Below, piece by piece: positions 37,416 through 46,568 of a DNA stretch of 56,876 nucleotides; the stretch's first letter is position 1; the number at the start of each line of letters is the position of its first letter. The DNA comes from Hydrogenophaga sp. NFH-34 (GTDB lineage: Bacteria > Pseudomonadota > Gammaproteobacteria > Burkholderiales > Burkholderiaceae_C). A model generated the notes under the pieces. It did no database searches. It was given only the letters and a program-made list of their open reading frames with translations, and was not told the DNA's origin. A program made the translations under genes and the position numbers. The stretch covers positions 1 to 56,876 of the forward strand of contig NZ_JACBGE010000029.1 in the NCBI RefSeq assembly GCF_021401345.1, in the 5' to 3' direction.

Positions 37416-38561
37416 TCAGCCGGTGGCGCCGCGCGCATCCACGCGCAGCAGGCACTCGACCGTGCCGGTCTGCAGGCCGCCGCGCACGCCCACCAGCACG
37501 TCGTGCAGGTTGACGGTGGGGTCGCAGTGCCCCGGGATCAGCCAGACGGTTTCGCCCAGGGCCGGCAACGGGGAGCCGTGCAGCACGCCGTGTTCGTCGC
37601 CCCCGTTGCCGAAGCCCAGCCCGGCCGGGTGCCAGACCTGCGGCAGGCCGCTGTCGATGGCATGGCTTTTGTGGCCGGCGTCGACCACTGCGCGCTCGGC
37701 CTGCCGGCTGACTACCTGGGTCTTGACGAACAGGGCGTGTTCGAAACGCGGGGCATCGGTGTCGGGCGTGTTGGCCGCGTAGTCGGCGTCCATGAACAGG
37801 TAGGAGCCCGGCTGCAGCTCGCCCCACAGGCCGCTGGTCGCTTCGTGCACGAAGGTGCCGCTGCCGGCGCCGGTGACCAGCGGCACGGTGATGCCCGCCG
37901 CCTGCAGGCTGTCGCGGGTCGTCGCGACCGCTTGCGCGGCGACGGTGATGCTGGTCTGCCGTGCCGCCGCACTCCGCTCGTGCTGGGCCCGGCCGTGGTA
38001 GGCCTGCAGGCCGGCAAAGCGCAGCAGCGGCTCGGCCTGGATGGCCTGGGCGAGTGCCACCGCGGCCGGGCCTGGCGGAACCCCGCAGCGGCCCTGGCCG
38101 ACGTCGATCTCGACGAACACGTCCATGGGCGTGTCGACCCCGGCGCGGGCCAAAGCCTCGGCCAGCCGCTGAATGCCCAGCGTGCTGTCCACCGCGATGG
38201 CAAAGCGGGTCCGGCCGGCGCGCACCGCCATGGCCAGCCGGGTCAGCTTCGCCGGGTCGACCACTTCGTTGCTGATGTAGATGTCGCTCACGCCCTGCGC
38301 CGCCAGCGCCAGGGCTTCGCCGGTTTTCTGCACGCACACGCCCACGGCGCCATGCGCCATCTGCAGCCGGGCCAGTTCGGCGCACTTGTGCATCTTGGCG
38401 TGGGGCCGCAGCCGCAGGCCGCGGGCCTGGCAGAACGCGGCCATGCGCTGCAGGTTGCGTTCCATGGCGTCCAGGTCGACCACCAGCGCGGGGGTGTCGA
38501 TCGCCGCGACCGGCTGACCGACCAGGCCGCTCCACCGGTCGGGGCAGGCGGCGTCAGGCAC
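37416..38561 (-). CDS. D-threonine aldolase / D-serine dehydratase-like PLP enzyme
   Basis: 381 residues, fold type III (alanine racemase N-terminal barrel). PLP lysine is Lys56 in RPHAKMHKC. The C-terminal metal site PGHCDPTVNLHD offers His345 and Asp347, the H-x-D spacing of D-threonine aldolases. Cleaves or dehydrates D-3-hydroxy amino acids; the exact substrate cannot be read. GTG start overlapping by 8 bases the end of the histidine phosphatase gene, so co-transcribed. Confidence 0.85.
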   Translation of the reverse strand: MPDAACPDRWSGLVGQPVAAIDTPALVVDLDAMERNLQRMAAFCQARGLRLRPHAKMHKCAELARLQMAHGAVGVCVQKTGEALALAAQGVSDIYISNEVVDPAKLTRLAMAVRAGRTRFAIAVDSTLGIQRLAEALARAGVDTPMDVFVEIDVGQGRCGVPPGPAAVALAQAIQAEPLLRFAGLQAYHGRAQHERSAAARQTSITVAAQAVATTRDSLQAAGITVPLVTGAGSGTFVHEATSGLWGELQPGSYLFMDADYAANTPDTDAPRFEHALFVKTQVVSRQAERAVVDAGHKSHAIDSGLPQVWHPAGLGFGNGGDEHGVLHGSPLPALGETVWLIPGHCDPTVNLHDVLVGVRGGLQTGTVECLLRVDARGATG

Positions 38562-39204
38562 TGCGCTCGTCCAGCACGTCCTCGCCGCCGTCGGTCTGCA
38601 GGTGCCGCACGTCGGCCCAGCCGACCAGGCTCAGACCCTCGGGGCTCCACAGCAGGCGGTTGATGGCCGTGTTCGGCAGTTCCCAGCTGCGCGGCGCCTG
38701 CAGTTCCAGGCGTGTGGCGGCGCGGTAGAGCACGTCGAGCACGCCGCCATGGGCGACCACCAGGATCTGCTCGCCCGGGTGGCGGCTGGCCAGCGTGGCC
38801 ACGGTGTGGGTCACCCGCTCGCGCAGTTGCAGCAGGGTTTCGCCCCCGGGGGGGGCGAAATCGGGCACCCGCTTGCGCCAGGCCAGGGCTTCTTCCGGGT
38901 AGCGGGCCTCGAGTTCGGCCCAGGTGTGGCCCTCGAAGCGGCCAAACCCCCGTTCGCGCAGGCCCGGCTGGGTGTGGACCGGGCGGTCGTGCCTTCGCGC
39001 CACCGCCTTGGCCGTTTCCAGGGCGCGGCTCAGGTCGCTGGCGTACACGGCCGCGATCGGCTCTTCGCTCAGGGCCTCGGCCAGGCGTTCGGCCTGCCAT
39101 TGGCCGTGGTCGCTCAGCGCGATGTCGGTGTGGCCCTGGATGCGGGTATCGCGGTTCCAGGCGGTTTCGCCATGGCGCACGGCCAGGATGCGGGTGACTT
39201 GCAC
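38554..39204 (-). CDS. Histidine phosphatase family protein (phosphoglycerate mutase-like)
   Basis: 216 residues. The catalytic motif LAVRHGETAWN (Arg10, His11) comes directly after the GTG start at 39204. The proton donor region is GLRERGFGRFEGHTW and the second His is in VVAHGGVLDV. Cofactor-independent broad-range phosphatases and cobalamin-pathway CobC enzymes share this pattern; no cobalamin genes are nearby. The frame stays open upstream to 39438 without family similarity. Confidence 0.88.
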   Translation of the reverse strand: MQVTRILAVRHGETAWNRDTRIQGHTDIALSDHGQWQAERLAEALSEEPIAAVYASDLSRALETAKAVARRHDRPVHTQPGLRERGFGRFEGHTWAELEARYPEEALAWRKRVPDFAPPGGETLLQLRERVTHTVATLASRHPGEQILVVAHGGVLDVLYRAATRLELQAPRSWELPNTAINRLLWSPEGLSLVGWADVRHLQTDGGEDVLDERSA

Positions 39205-39313
39205 GGGGTGGGGTCCGGTCGGTGATGAAGTGGCGCACTTTAGCCAATGACTGGCGCCTTGCCTACCCGCTATTCGGGGTTTTGCCCGCGGGAATTGGCC
39301 GCACAATGGTTCG

Positions 39314-41671
39314 ATGCCCGTCGACCGTCCCGAGCTGGGGGACTTCTCTTCGCTGTTCAATTTCCTGCCGATCGGCGCGTACCGCAGCTCGCCGGCAGGG
39401 CGGATGCTGCGCGCCAACCAGGTGCTGGTGCGGCTCAACGGCTACCAGACCGAGGCCCAACTGCTCGAAGGGGTGCAGGACATTGCCAGCGAGTGGTACG
39501 TCGATCCCGGCCGCCGCGCGGTGTTTGCGCAGATGCTCGAGCGCGACGGTTTCGTGCGCGGTTTCGTGTCCGAAATCTGGCGCCACGGCACGGGCGAGCG
39601 CATCTGGATCAGCGAAAACGCCCACGGCGTGCGCGACGCCGAGGGGCGCTTGCTGTTCTACGAAGGCACGGTCGAAGACGTCAGCGAGCGCATGCGCGCG
39701 CAGGACGCGCTGCGCCGCAACCAGGAACTGCTGCAACTGATCACGGCGCAGGTGCCCGGCATGGTGTTCGTGGTGCACCTGGGGGCCGACGGGCACCGCA
39801 GCTACCGGTTCGTCAGTGAGGGCGTGCGCGACATCTACGGTTTCGGCCCCGAGGCCCTGATGCGCGACCCGCAGCTCGCGGCGCGCTACCGCCACCCCGA
39901 AGACGTGCAGCAATTGGCGCGAGACCTGGACGCCATCCGCCAGGGGCCGGTGGATCTGGGCGGAGAATTCCGTATCGTCCACCCGGACGGCACCGTGAAG
40001 TGGGTCTACCGCCGTTCCAGCGCCGTCTCCGTTGACCAGCATGGCAGCCTGCGTGTGGGCGTGCTGATCGACATCACGGCGCGCCGCCAGGCCGAAGAGG
40101 CCCTGCGCTCGAACGAAGCACTGTGGAAACTGGCGCTGGACATTGCCGGTGACGGCGTCTGGGACTGGAACCTGGCCACCGGCGAGGAATACGTGTCGCC
40201 GCGCATCCTGGCGATGTACGGCTACGAAGAAAACGAGCTGCAGCCGATGGCCAGCGAGCTCGACGCCCGCACCCACCCCGACGATGTGGCCCAGATGCTG
40301 GCCGACCGGCTGGCCCACTTCGAAGGCCGCAACCCGATCTACCGCAACGAACACCGCGTGCGCTGCAAGGATGGGAGCTGGCGCTGGGTGCTCACCCGCG
40401 GCATGGTGATCAGCCGCGACGAAGACGGGCGCCCGCTGCGCATGGTCGGCACGCACACCGACATTTCCGACCTCAAGCAGGCCGAAATCGAACGCCGCGC
40501 GCTGGAGGCCCAGTTGCGCGAATCGCAGAAGATGGAAGCCATCGGCACCCTGGCCGGCGGTGTGGCGCACGATTTCAACAACCTGCTGGCGGCCATCCTG
40601 GGCAACCTGGCGCTGGCGCGCGAAGACGTGGGCCAGGACCACCTGGCCCAGGAGAGCCTGGCCGAAATCCACCGCGCTGCCATCCGGGCACGGCAACTGG
40701 TGCAGCAGATCCTGGCTTTCAGCCGGCGCCAGGCGCAGGAGCTGCAGCGCCAGGCGCTGGTGCCGCTGGTGGAAGAGGCCTTGCGCCTGATGCGCTCCTT
40801 GCTGCCGGCCGGCGTGCGCCTGCACACCCGGCTGGCGCACCAGCCGCTGCCGGTGATGGCCGACGCGACCCAGATGCAGCAGGTGCTGATGAACCTGTGC
40901 ACCAACGCCTGGCAGGCCCTGGAGGGCCGCGCCGGGGACATCACGGTGAGCCTTCAGGAAGTGGCGGTCGACGCCGCGCTGGCCCAGGCGCTGGACGGCA
41001 TCGTGGCCGGCGCCTACGCCTGCCTGAGCGTGGCGGACAACGGCCCGGGCATGGCGGCCGACACGCGCCGCCGCATCTTCGAGCCGTTTTTCACCACCAA
41101 GGCGTCGGGGGCCGGCACCGGCCTGGGGCTGTCGGTGGTGCACGGCATCGTCAAGGCGCACCAGGGAGCGATCGCGGTGCACAGCGCGCCCGGCGAGGGC
41201 GCGCGGTTCGACATCTACCTGCCGCTGGTGCCTGCCGACGCAGCCGCTGCGGTGGCGGACGACGCGGTGCCCAGCCCACCGCCTCCGCCGGCCCCCCAGG
41301 GGCGGCACGTGGTGTACGTGGACGACTACGAGGCGCTGGTGTTTCTGGTGGCGCGCATGCTGCGCAAGATCGGCTACCGCGTCACGACCTTCGGTTCTGG
41401 CGAAGAGGCGCTGAAATGGCTGCGTGGTACGCCCGACAGGGTGGACCTGCTGGTGACCGACCAGAACATGCCCGGCATCAGCGGCGTGGAGCTGGCGCGC
41501 GAGGCCCGGGCACTGCGTCCGCAGCAGCGCGTGGCCATCGTTTCCGGCCATGTGAACGAACAGCTGCTGGCGGACGCGAACGCGGCCGGCGTGGCCGACG
41601 TGCTGGGCAAGCAGGACAGCATGGACGCGCTGGGCGAAGCGATCCGGGAACTGCTGTCCCGGGTCGACTGA
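39314..41671 (+). CDS. Hybrid sensor histidine kinase with three PAS domains and a receiver
   Basis: 785 residues, no membrane segments, so probably cytosolic. PAS domains at about 15-130, 140-260 and 265-390 (each ending with a PAC-type segment such as RRQAEEALRSNEALW). HisKA with His419 (GGVAHDFNNLLAAILGNLAL), HATPase_c (NLCTNAWQALEG, DNGPGM, GTGLGLSVVHGI) at about 520-645, Pro-rich linker, and receiver domain with Asp716 (LLVTDQNMPG). Conserved Lys766 is in GKQDS rather than KP. No adjacent response regulator with an output domain, so its target is elsewhere. Signal unknown. Confidence 0.92.
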   Translation: MPVDRPELGDFSSLFNFLPIGAYRSSPAGRMLRANQVLVRLNGYQTEAQLLEGVQDIASEWYVDPGRRAVFAQMLERDGFVRGFVSEIWRHGTGERIWISENAHGVRDAEGRLLFYEGTVEDVSERMRAQDALRRNQELLQLITAQVPGMVFVVHLGADGHRSYRFVSEGVRDIYGFGPEALMRDPQLAARYRHPEDVQQLARDLDAIRQGPVDLGGEFRIVHPDGTVKWVYRRSSAVSVDQHGSLRVGVLIDITARRQAEEALRSNEALWKLALDIAGDGVWDWNLATGEEYVSPRILAMYGYEENELQPMASELDARTHPDDVAQMLADRLAHFEGRNPIYRNEHRVRCKDGSWRWVLTRGMVISRDEDGRPLRMVGTHTDISDLKQAEIERRALEAQLRESQKMEAIGTLAGGVAHDFNNLLAAILGNLALAREDVGQDHLAQESLAEIHRAAIRARQLVQQILAFSRRQAQELQRQALVPLVEEALRLMRSLLPAGVRLHTRLAHQPLPVMADATQMQQVLMNLCTNAWQALEGRAGDITVSLQEVAVDAALAQALDGIVAGAYACLSVADNGPGMAADTRRRIFEPFFTTKASGAGTGLGLSVVHGIVKAHQGAIAVHSAPGEGARFDIYLPLVPADAAAAVADDAVPSPPPPPAPQGRHVVYVDDYEALVFLVARMLRKIGYRVTTFGSGEEALKWLRGTPDRVDLLVTDQNMPGISGVELAREARALRPQQRVAIVSGHVNEQLLADANAAGVADVLGKQDSMDALGEAIRELLSRVD

Positions 41672-41687
41672 AAAGACCGGCCCGCGT

Positions 41688-42350
41688 TCAGCGAGGCACT
41701 TCGATCGCGATGTGCCGCTGACCGGCGGGCGGTTGCGGGAAATCGCGCAGCGCGGCCGAGAGCATGGCGCGCCAGATCTCGGGGCTGTCGTTCCAGCGCC
41801 CGTCGTGCGCGGCCTGCGTTTCGTACACCACCTGCCCGGTGCGCGCATCGCGGACCAGCAGCGACAGCCTGCGTTCGTAATACGGGGTGGCGATGCGCAT
41901 GCCGCCAGGCATCCAGAAAGCCTGGCCGGAGGGCAGCCGGCCCATGCGGTAGCCGGGGCCGAAGGCGTCGGCGGGCGATTCCCAGGGCGCGTGCGGCAGG
42001 CGCAAGGTGCTGGCCTGAACCTGGACCCGCCAGGTGGGCGCGGGGTCGTCGGTGCCGGCCACGCGCCAGCCCAGCGGGGCCAGTTGCTGCAGCGCCAGCT
42101 GTTCGAGTTCGGTCTGGGCCCGGGCGGCCGGCCCTTCGTTCTGCGACGGCAGGCGGTCGAACAGGTACCACTGCGGCGCGGCGGCGGCCGGAGGCGGGCT
42201 CCAGCGGGCGAAGCTCCGGACCTCGCTGTCGACCAGGTACACCGATGCGCAGCCCCCCAGTCCCAGGGTGAGCACCAGGCCGGCCACCGCCGCCAGGCGG
42301 GTCCAGCCACGTGGCCGGGGACGGGGAGCAGAAGAGGAGGGCGACATCAT
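41688..42350 (-). CDS. DUF4136-type lipoprotein
   Basis: 220 residues. Signal with Arg-rich n-region and lipobox LGGC (Cys34), then a domain beginning SVYLVDSEVRSFARW, typical of the DUF4136 family of outer-membrane-associated lipoproteins of unknown role. Starts at 42350 or 42347 after GGAG. It follows ttcA in the same direction, 42 bases away, and converges on the sensor kinase gene. Confidence 0.78.
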   Translation of the reverse strand: MMSPSSSAPRPRPRGWTRLAAVAGLVLTLGLGGCASVYLVDSEVRSFARWSPPPAAAAPQWYLFDRLPSQNEGPAARAQTELEQLALQQLAPLGWRVAGTDDPAPTWRVQVQASTLRLPHAPWESPADAFGPGYRMGRLPSGQAFWMPGGMRIATPYYERRLSLLVRDARTGQVVYETQAAHDGRWNDSPEIWRAMLSAALRDFPQPPAGQRHIAIEVPR

Positions 42351-42392
42351 GAACATCTCCGGGCATCAACGGGCCGAACCGGCCCGCGCCGG

Positions 42393-43337
42393 TCAGTGTG
42401 CGGCAATGGGTATGACGGCCCGGGCCCGTGTTTCGTTCCCGGCGCGCAGGGCGGCTTCGTCGTTCAGCGCCTCGTCGTCGGCCAGGACCGGTGGCGGCAC
42501 CGGGTCGTCGGCGTCGAAGGCCTTGTCGCCGTCCTCGTTGGCCATGCCGGTGGTCTGCAGGGTCTGGAAGGGATAGAGCGAGCGGTCCATCAGGTGGCTG
42601 GGCACCACGTTCTGCAGCGCGTGCAGCATGTTTTCCAGCCGGCCGGGGAACTGTTTGTCCCAGTCGCGCAGCAGGTTGCCGACCTGCTTGCGCTGCAGGT
42701 TCTCCTGGCTGCCGCAGAGCGTGCACGGGATGATGGGGAATTCGCGGTATTCGGCCCAGCGGATCAGGTCTTTTTCGGGCACATAGGCCAGCGGGCGGAT
42801 CACCATGAACTCGCCGTTGTCGCTGACCAGCTTGGCCGGCATGCCCTTGAGCTTGCCGCCGAAGAACATGTTCAGGAACAGGGTCTGCAGCATGTCGTCG
42901 CGGTGGTGGCCCAGCGCGATCTTGGTCGCGCCCAGTTCCTTGGCCACCCGGTAGAGGATGCCGCGGCGCAGCCGGCTGCACAGGCTGCACATGGTCTTGC
43001 CGGGCTCGATCTTCTCCTTGACGATGGAGTAGGTGTCCTGCGTCTCGATGTGGTACGGGATGCCGAGTTTCGACAGGTACGCGGGCAGCACGTGATCCGG
43101 GAAGCCGGGCTGCTTCTGGTCGAGGTTGACCGCGATCAGCTCGAAGTTCACCGGTGCGCGCTTTTGCAGCTTCATCAGGATGTCGAGCAGGCCGTAGCTG
43201 TCCTTGCCGCCCGAGAGGCAGACCATCACGCGGTCGCCTTCCTCGATCATGTGGTAGTCGACGATGGCACGGCCGACCTCGCGGCACAGGCGCTTTTCGA
43301 GTTTCTTGTTTTCGAAGGCAAGTTTTTCGGGGGTCAT
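42393..43337 (-). CDS. ttcA: tRNA 2-thiocytidine(32) synthetase TtcA
   Basis: 314 residues. PP-loop SGGKDS at 42-47, Fe-S cluster cysteines Cys116 and Cys119 (TMCSLCS) and a third at 207 (PCTLCGS). Thiolates cytidine 32 of several tRNAs. The start MTPEKLAFENKKLEKRLCRE is the family N-terminus; the frame is open upstream in the folB gap. The C-terminus carries an acidic extension (DGDKAFDADDP) of no known role. Confidence 0.96.
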   Translation of the reverse strand: MTPEKLAFENKKLEKRLCREVGRAIVDYHMIEEGDRVMVCLSGGKDSYGLLDILMKLQKRAPVNFELIAVNLDQKQPGFPDHVLPAYLSKLGIPYHIETQDTYSIVKEKIEPGKTMCSLCSRLRRGILYRVAKELGATKIALGHHRDDMLQTLFLNMFFGGKLKGMPAKLVSDNGEFMVIRPLAYVPEKDLIRWAEYREFPIIPCTLCGSQENLQRKQVGNLLRDWDKQFPGRLENMLHALQNVVPSHLMDRSLYPFQTLQTTGMANEDGDKAFDADDPVPPPVLADDEALNDEAALRAGNETRARAVIPIAAH

Positions 43338-43368
43338 GTCGGGTCTCGTTCGGTCATGGGGCGCGCGG

Positions 43369-43746
43369 TCACCACTGCCCGCTTTCCATGCGGATGGCCA
43401 CTTCGCAGTCGGCAAAGATTTCCAGCTTGGCGATGCGCACGCGCACGCCGATCACGCCGGGCAGTTGCATCAGGCGCCGGGTGAGCTTGCCGATCAGGCT
43501 TTCCAGCAGGTTCACGTGTTCGGCGGTGCACTCGTCGATGATGATCTGGCGCACCTTGCGGTAGTCGAGCACGTGCCCGATGTCGTCGTCGTGCGGCAGC
43601 AGCGGCTGGGTGCCCTGGTTGAGTTCGGCGTCGACCTGGATCGGCTGGGGCGCGGTCCGTTCGTGGTCGAGGATGCCCAGGTTGGCGTCGAAGCGCAGCC
43701 CGGTGAGGGTGAGGATCTGGGTGCCGGCGTAATTCGGGGCGTTCAT
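43369..43746 (-). CDS. folB: Dihydroneopterin aldolase family protein
   Basis: About 125 residues. TLTGLRFDANLGILDHER at the N-terminus, ESLIGKLTRRLM containing the conserved Glu, and KLEIFADCEVAIRME at the end match FolB/FolX tunnelling-fold enzymes of folate synthesis. Start uncertain between ATG 43746, ATG 43752 and GTG 43761; the GTG would overlap the SDR stop by 4 bases. It follows the FolM-like reductase gene directly, supporting a pterin role. Confidence 0.9.
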   Translation of the reverse strand: MNAPNYAGTQILTLTGLRFDANLGILDHERTAPQPIQVDAELNQGTQPLLPHDDDIGHVLDYRKVRQIIIDECTAEHVNLLESLIGKLTRRLMQLPGVIGVRVRIAKLEIFADCEVAIRMESGQW

Positions 43747-43757
43747 GGGCATCCGCT

Positions 43758-44552
43758 TCACATCAGGGAAAAGTCGCGCGGAAAGCGCATCAGGTGCTGG
43801 CCGCCGTCAACCAGCAGCGTGGTGCCGGTGATCGAGCGGTTGTCCAGGGCGAACGCCACCGTGGCGGCCACGTCGGCCGGGGAGGACGAGCGCCCCAGCG
43901 GCGACAGCTGGTGCCGCGCCTGGAACTGCTCGTCGCTCAGCAGGTGGCTGGTCAGCGTCAGGCCCGGTGCCACGCCCACCACGCGCACCGCTGGCGCCAG
44001 GGCCAGGGCGAGCATGGTGGTGGCGGCCTCCAGGGCCGCCTTGGACAGCGTGTAGCTGAAGAAATCGGGGTTGAGGTTCCAGAGCTTCTGGTCCAGCAGG
44101 TTGACCACCGCGCCGTCGCGGCCATCGGCGGCGCTGCGCAGGTGCTCGGCCAGCGCCTGTGCCAGCAGCACGGGGGCGCCGGTGTTGCTGCGCAGGTGCT
44201 GTTCCATCGCGGCATAGCCGAAGCTGGCAGCTTCGTCGTGTTCGAACAGCGACGCGCTGTTGACCACCGCGTCCACGCGGCCGAAGTGCGCGGCCACGGC
44301 CGGCAGCAGCGCGCGCGCCTGGGCTTCGTCGGCCAGGTCGGCGGCAAACACCGCGGCACTGCCGGTGCGGCCGGTCAGGGCCTCGCAGTCGGCGGCGGTC
44401 TGGCGTGCCTCGCCGCCCGACAGGCGGTAGTGCACGGCCACCTGCCAGCCGGCGCGCGCCAGCGTCAGGGCGATGTCGCGGCCCAGGCGCTTGCCGGCCC
44501 CGGTCACGAGGACGGTGCGGTTTTCGGCAGAAGCGGCGGCGGAACGGGGCAT
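43758..44552 (-). CDS. SDR-family reductase, FolM/pteridine reductase-like
   Basis: 264 residues. The cofactor motif is VTGAGKRLGRDIA, i.e. TGxxxRxG with the KR of pteridine reductases rather than the classical TGxxxGxG. Active-site SYTLSKAALE gives the YxxxK pair and the C-terminus has GTTLLVDGGQHL. FolM/PTR1 enzymes reduce dihydromonapterin or dihydrofolate with NADPH. Immediately upstream of folB, which supports that function. Its start codon overlaps the start codon of the divergent methyltransferase gene. Confidence 0.85.
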   Translation of the reverse strand: MPRSAAASAENRTVLVTGAGKRLGRDIALTLARAGWQVAVHYRLSGGEARQTAADCEALTGRTGSAAVFAADLADEAQARALLPAVAAHFGRVDAVVNSASLFEHDEAASFGYAAMEQHLRSNTGAPVLLAQALAEHLRSAADGRDGAVVNLLDQKLWNLNPDFFSYTLSKAALEAATTMLALALAPAVRVVGVAPGLTLTSHLLSDEQFQARHQLSPLGRSSSPADVAATVAFALDNRSITGTTLLVDGGQHLMRFPRDFSLM

Positions 44553-45765
44553 GGACGACAATCGGCGGGTGGAAAAAACGACCGTCGAAGCAGCCGCTGC
44601 CGGCGCGTGCCGGGCACCAGCGGCCCCGGCCGGCGAGGCCGCCAGTTTACCGACCGCCCTGCGCCAGCGGGTGGATGAGGCCATTGCCGCTGCGGGCGGC
44701 TGGCTGCCGTTCGACCGTTTCATGGCCCTGGTGCTGTATGCGCCCGGCCTGGGCTATTACGCGCACGGCAGCCCCAAATTCGGCCACCTGCCCGAAGGGG
44801 TGGACGGCCAGGGCAGCGATTTTGTGACCGCGCCCGAGCTGTCGCCGCTGTTCGGCCACACCCTGGCGCGCCAGGTGGCGCAGGCGCTGGAAGCGACCGG
44901 GACCCATGAGATCTGGGAATTCGGCGCCGGCAGCGGCGCCCTGGCCCTGCAGGTGCTGGACGCGCTGGCCGCGGCGGGCCGGCCCCCGGCCCGCTACACC
45001 ATCGTCGACCTCTCGGGCAGCCTGCGCGAGCGCCAGCGCAGCACGCTGGCCCGCCACGCCGAACGGGTGCGGTGGGTCGACCAGTTGCCCGATCGCTTCG
45101 AGGGCGTGATCCTGGGCAACGAGGTGCTCGACGCCATGCCGGTGCAACTGCTGCAGCGGATCGGTGGGCAGGCCGACGGCGTCTGGCACGAACGCGGCGT
45201 GGCGCTGACCGCCGACGGCGCCCTGGCCTGGGCCGACCGGCCCTCTGCGCTGCGCCCGCCGCTGGAGATCGAAGGTCCGCACGACTACCTGACCGAAATC
45301 CACCCCCAGGCCGAAGCCTTCGTGCGCACCCTGGCCGAGCGCTGGGCGCGTGGCGCCGCCTTCTTCATCGACTACGGTTTCCCCGAGGCCGAGTACTACC
45401 ACCCTCAGCGCCACATGGGCACGCTGATCTGCCACCGCGCCCACCGCAGCGACGACAACCCGCTGGTGGACCTGGGGCTCAAGGACATCACCGCGCACGT
45501 GAACTTCACCGGCGTTGCGCTGGCCGCGCAGGACGCCGGGCTGGCCGTGCTGGGCTACACCAGCCAGGGCCGGTTCCTGATCAACGCCGGGCTGCTGGAC
45601 GTGGCCCGCGATGCCGGTCCGCGCGACCAGGCGATGCTGGGCAAGCTGGTGAACGAGCACGAAATGGGCGAGTTGTTCAAGGTGCTGGCATTGGCTCCCG
45701 TGGCCAGCAGCGAAGGCTGGGTGCCCCTCGGCTTCACCGCGGGCGACCGCACGCACCGGCTGTAG
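44551..45765 (+). CDS. SAM-dependent methyltransferase, NDUFAF7/DUF185 family
   Basis: 404 residues from ATG 44551. After an Ala-rich start, the family pattern LYAPGLGYYAHGSPKFG, GSDFVTAPELSPLFGHTLAR, the SAM-binding EFGAGSGALALQVL, GNEVLDAMPV and HVNFTGVA is clear. The mitochondrial relative methylates a complex I arginine; the bacterial substrate is not established. The ATG overlaps the opposite-strand SDR start, so the true start may be further in (GTG 44571), though the conserved domain begins later. Confidence 0.88.
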   Translation: MDDNRRVEKTTVEAAAAGACRAPAAPAGEAASLPTALRQRVDEAIAAAGGWLPFDRFMALVLYAPGLGYYAHGSPKFGHLPEGVDGQGSDFVTAPELSPLFGHTLARQVAQALEATGTHEIWEFGAGSGALALQVLDALAAAGRPPARYTIVDLSGSLRERQRSTLARHAERVRWVDQLPDRFEGVILGNEVLDAMPVQLLQRIGGQADGVWHERGVALTADGALAWADRPSALRPPLEIEGPHDYLTEIHPQAEAFVRTLAERWARGAAFFIDYGFPEAEYYHPQRHMGTLICHRAHRSDDNPLVDLGLKDITAHVNFTGVALAAQDAGLAVLGYTSQGRFLINAGLLDVARDAGPRDQAMLGKLVNEHEMGELFKVLALAPVASSEGWVPLGFTAGDRTHRL

Positions 45766-45774
45766 GCGCCCACC

Positions 45775-45969
45775 ATGATCCGCTGGATGATCGTCATCTT
45801 CCTGGCGCTGCTGCTGATCAGCTGGTTCACACCGCTGCTGCACAAACTGGGGTTCGGCAAGCTGCCGGGCGACCTGCGCTTCCGGGCCTTTGGCCGGGAC
45901 TGGTTCATTCCGCTGACCACCACCATCCTGCTGAGTTTTGTGGCTTCGCTGATCGGGCGGGTGATCTGA
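45775..45969 (+). CDS. Small DUF2905 membrane protein
   Basis: 64 residues with two hydrophobic helices (MIVIFLALLLISWFTPLL and IPLTTTILLSFVASLIG) linked by GKLPGDLRF-FGRDWF, the DUF2905 signature. Function unknown; inner membrane. Nine bases after the methyltransferase stop, so co-transcribed. Confidence 0.88.
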   Translation: MIRWMIVIFLALLLISWFTPLLHKLGFGKLPGDLRFRAFGRDWFIPLTTTILLSFVASLIGRVI

Positions 45970-46036
45970 TACCCGGGGCAGTGTCTTGAAGCCGGGGCGG
46001 TCGTCCCCATCTGGTCGGCATCACCCGGAGCCCACC

Positions 46037-46486
46037 ATGACCGCCACCACCACCGAGCCGCTGCACATCGTCTGCCCGCACTGCCACACCACCAACCGCG
46101 TCGGTGCCGCCGACCTGGGCGGCCAGCCTGATTGCGGCAAGTGCCACCAGCCCCTGTTCACCGGGCACCCGGTGGCGCTCGACGAAACCGCGTTCGACCG
46201 CCACATCGCCCGTTCGCAGGTGCCGGTGCTGGTCGACTTCTGGGCGCCCTGGTGCGGGCCCTGCCGCATGATGGCGCCGCATTTCGAGGCCGCCGCGCGC
46301 GAACTGGAACCGCAGGTGCGGCTGGCCAAGGTCGACACCGAAGCGGTGCCGGCACTGGCCGCGCGTTTCGGCATCCGCAGCATTCCCACGCTGGCGCTGT
46401 TTGCCGGCGGCCGCGAGGTGGCGCGCCAGCCCGGCGCCCTGCGCAGCGCCGACATCGTGCGCTGGGTGCGGCAGCATCTTGGCTGA
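46037..46486 (+). CDS. trxC: Thioredoxin 2 (zinc-binding thioredoxin)
   Basis: 149 residues. N-terminal zinc finger with CPHC (13, 16) and CGKC (33, 36), then a thioredoxin fold with active site WCGPC (Cys73, Cys76) and the cis-Pro loop SIPTLALF. Cytosolic disulfide reductase, often induced by oxidative stress. CCGGAG precedes the ATG at 46037. The frame is open 17 codons upstream. Confidence 0.95.
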   Translation: MTATTTEPLHIVCPHCHTTNRVGAADLGGQPDCGKCHQPLFTGHPVALDETAFDRHIARSQVPVLVDFWAPWCGPCRMMAPHFEAAARELEPQVRLAKVDTEAVPALAARFGIRSIPTLALFAGGREVARQPGALRSADIVRWVRQHLG

Positions 46487-46568
46487 GGGGCCGGCCGCGC
46501 TGCGCATAATGGTTTTCACGGCGGCGTGGACACCGGGGGGACCGGTGGCGCCGCCCCCAGGACGCCAC

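Noticed and set aside
39263..42310. 1015-codon minus-strand frame opposite the sensor kinase
   Set aside because: Antisense shadow; the plus-strand PAS/HisKA/receiver architecture is unambiguous.
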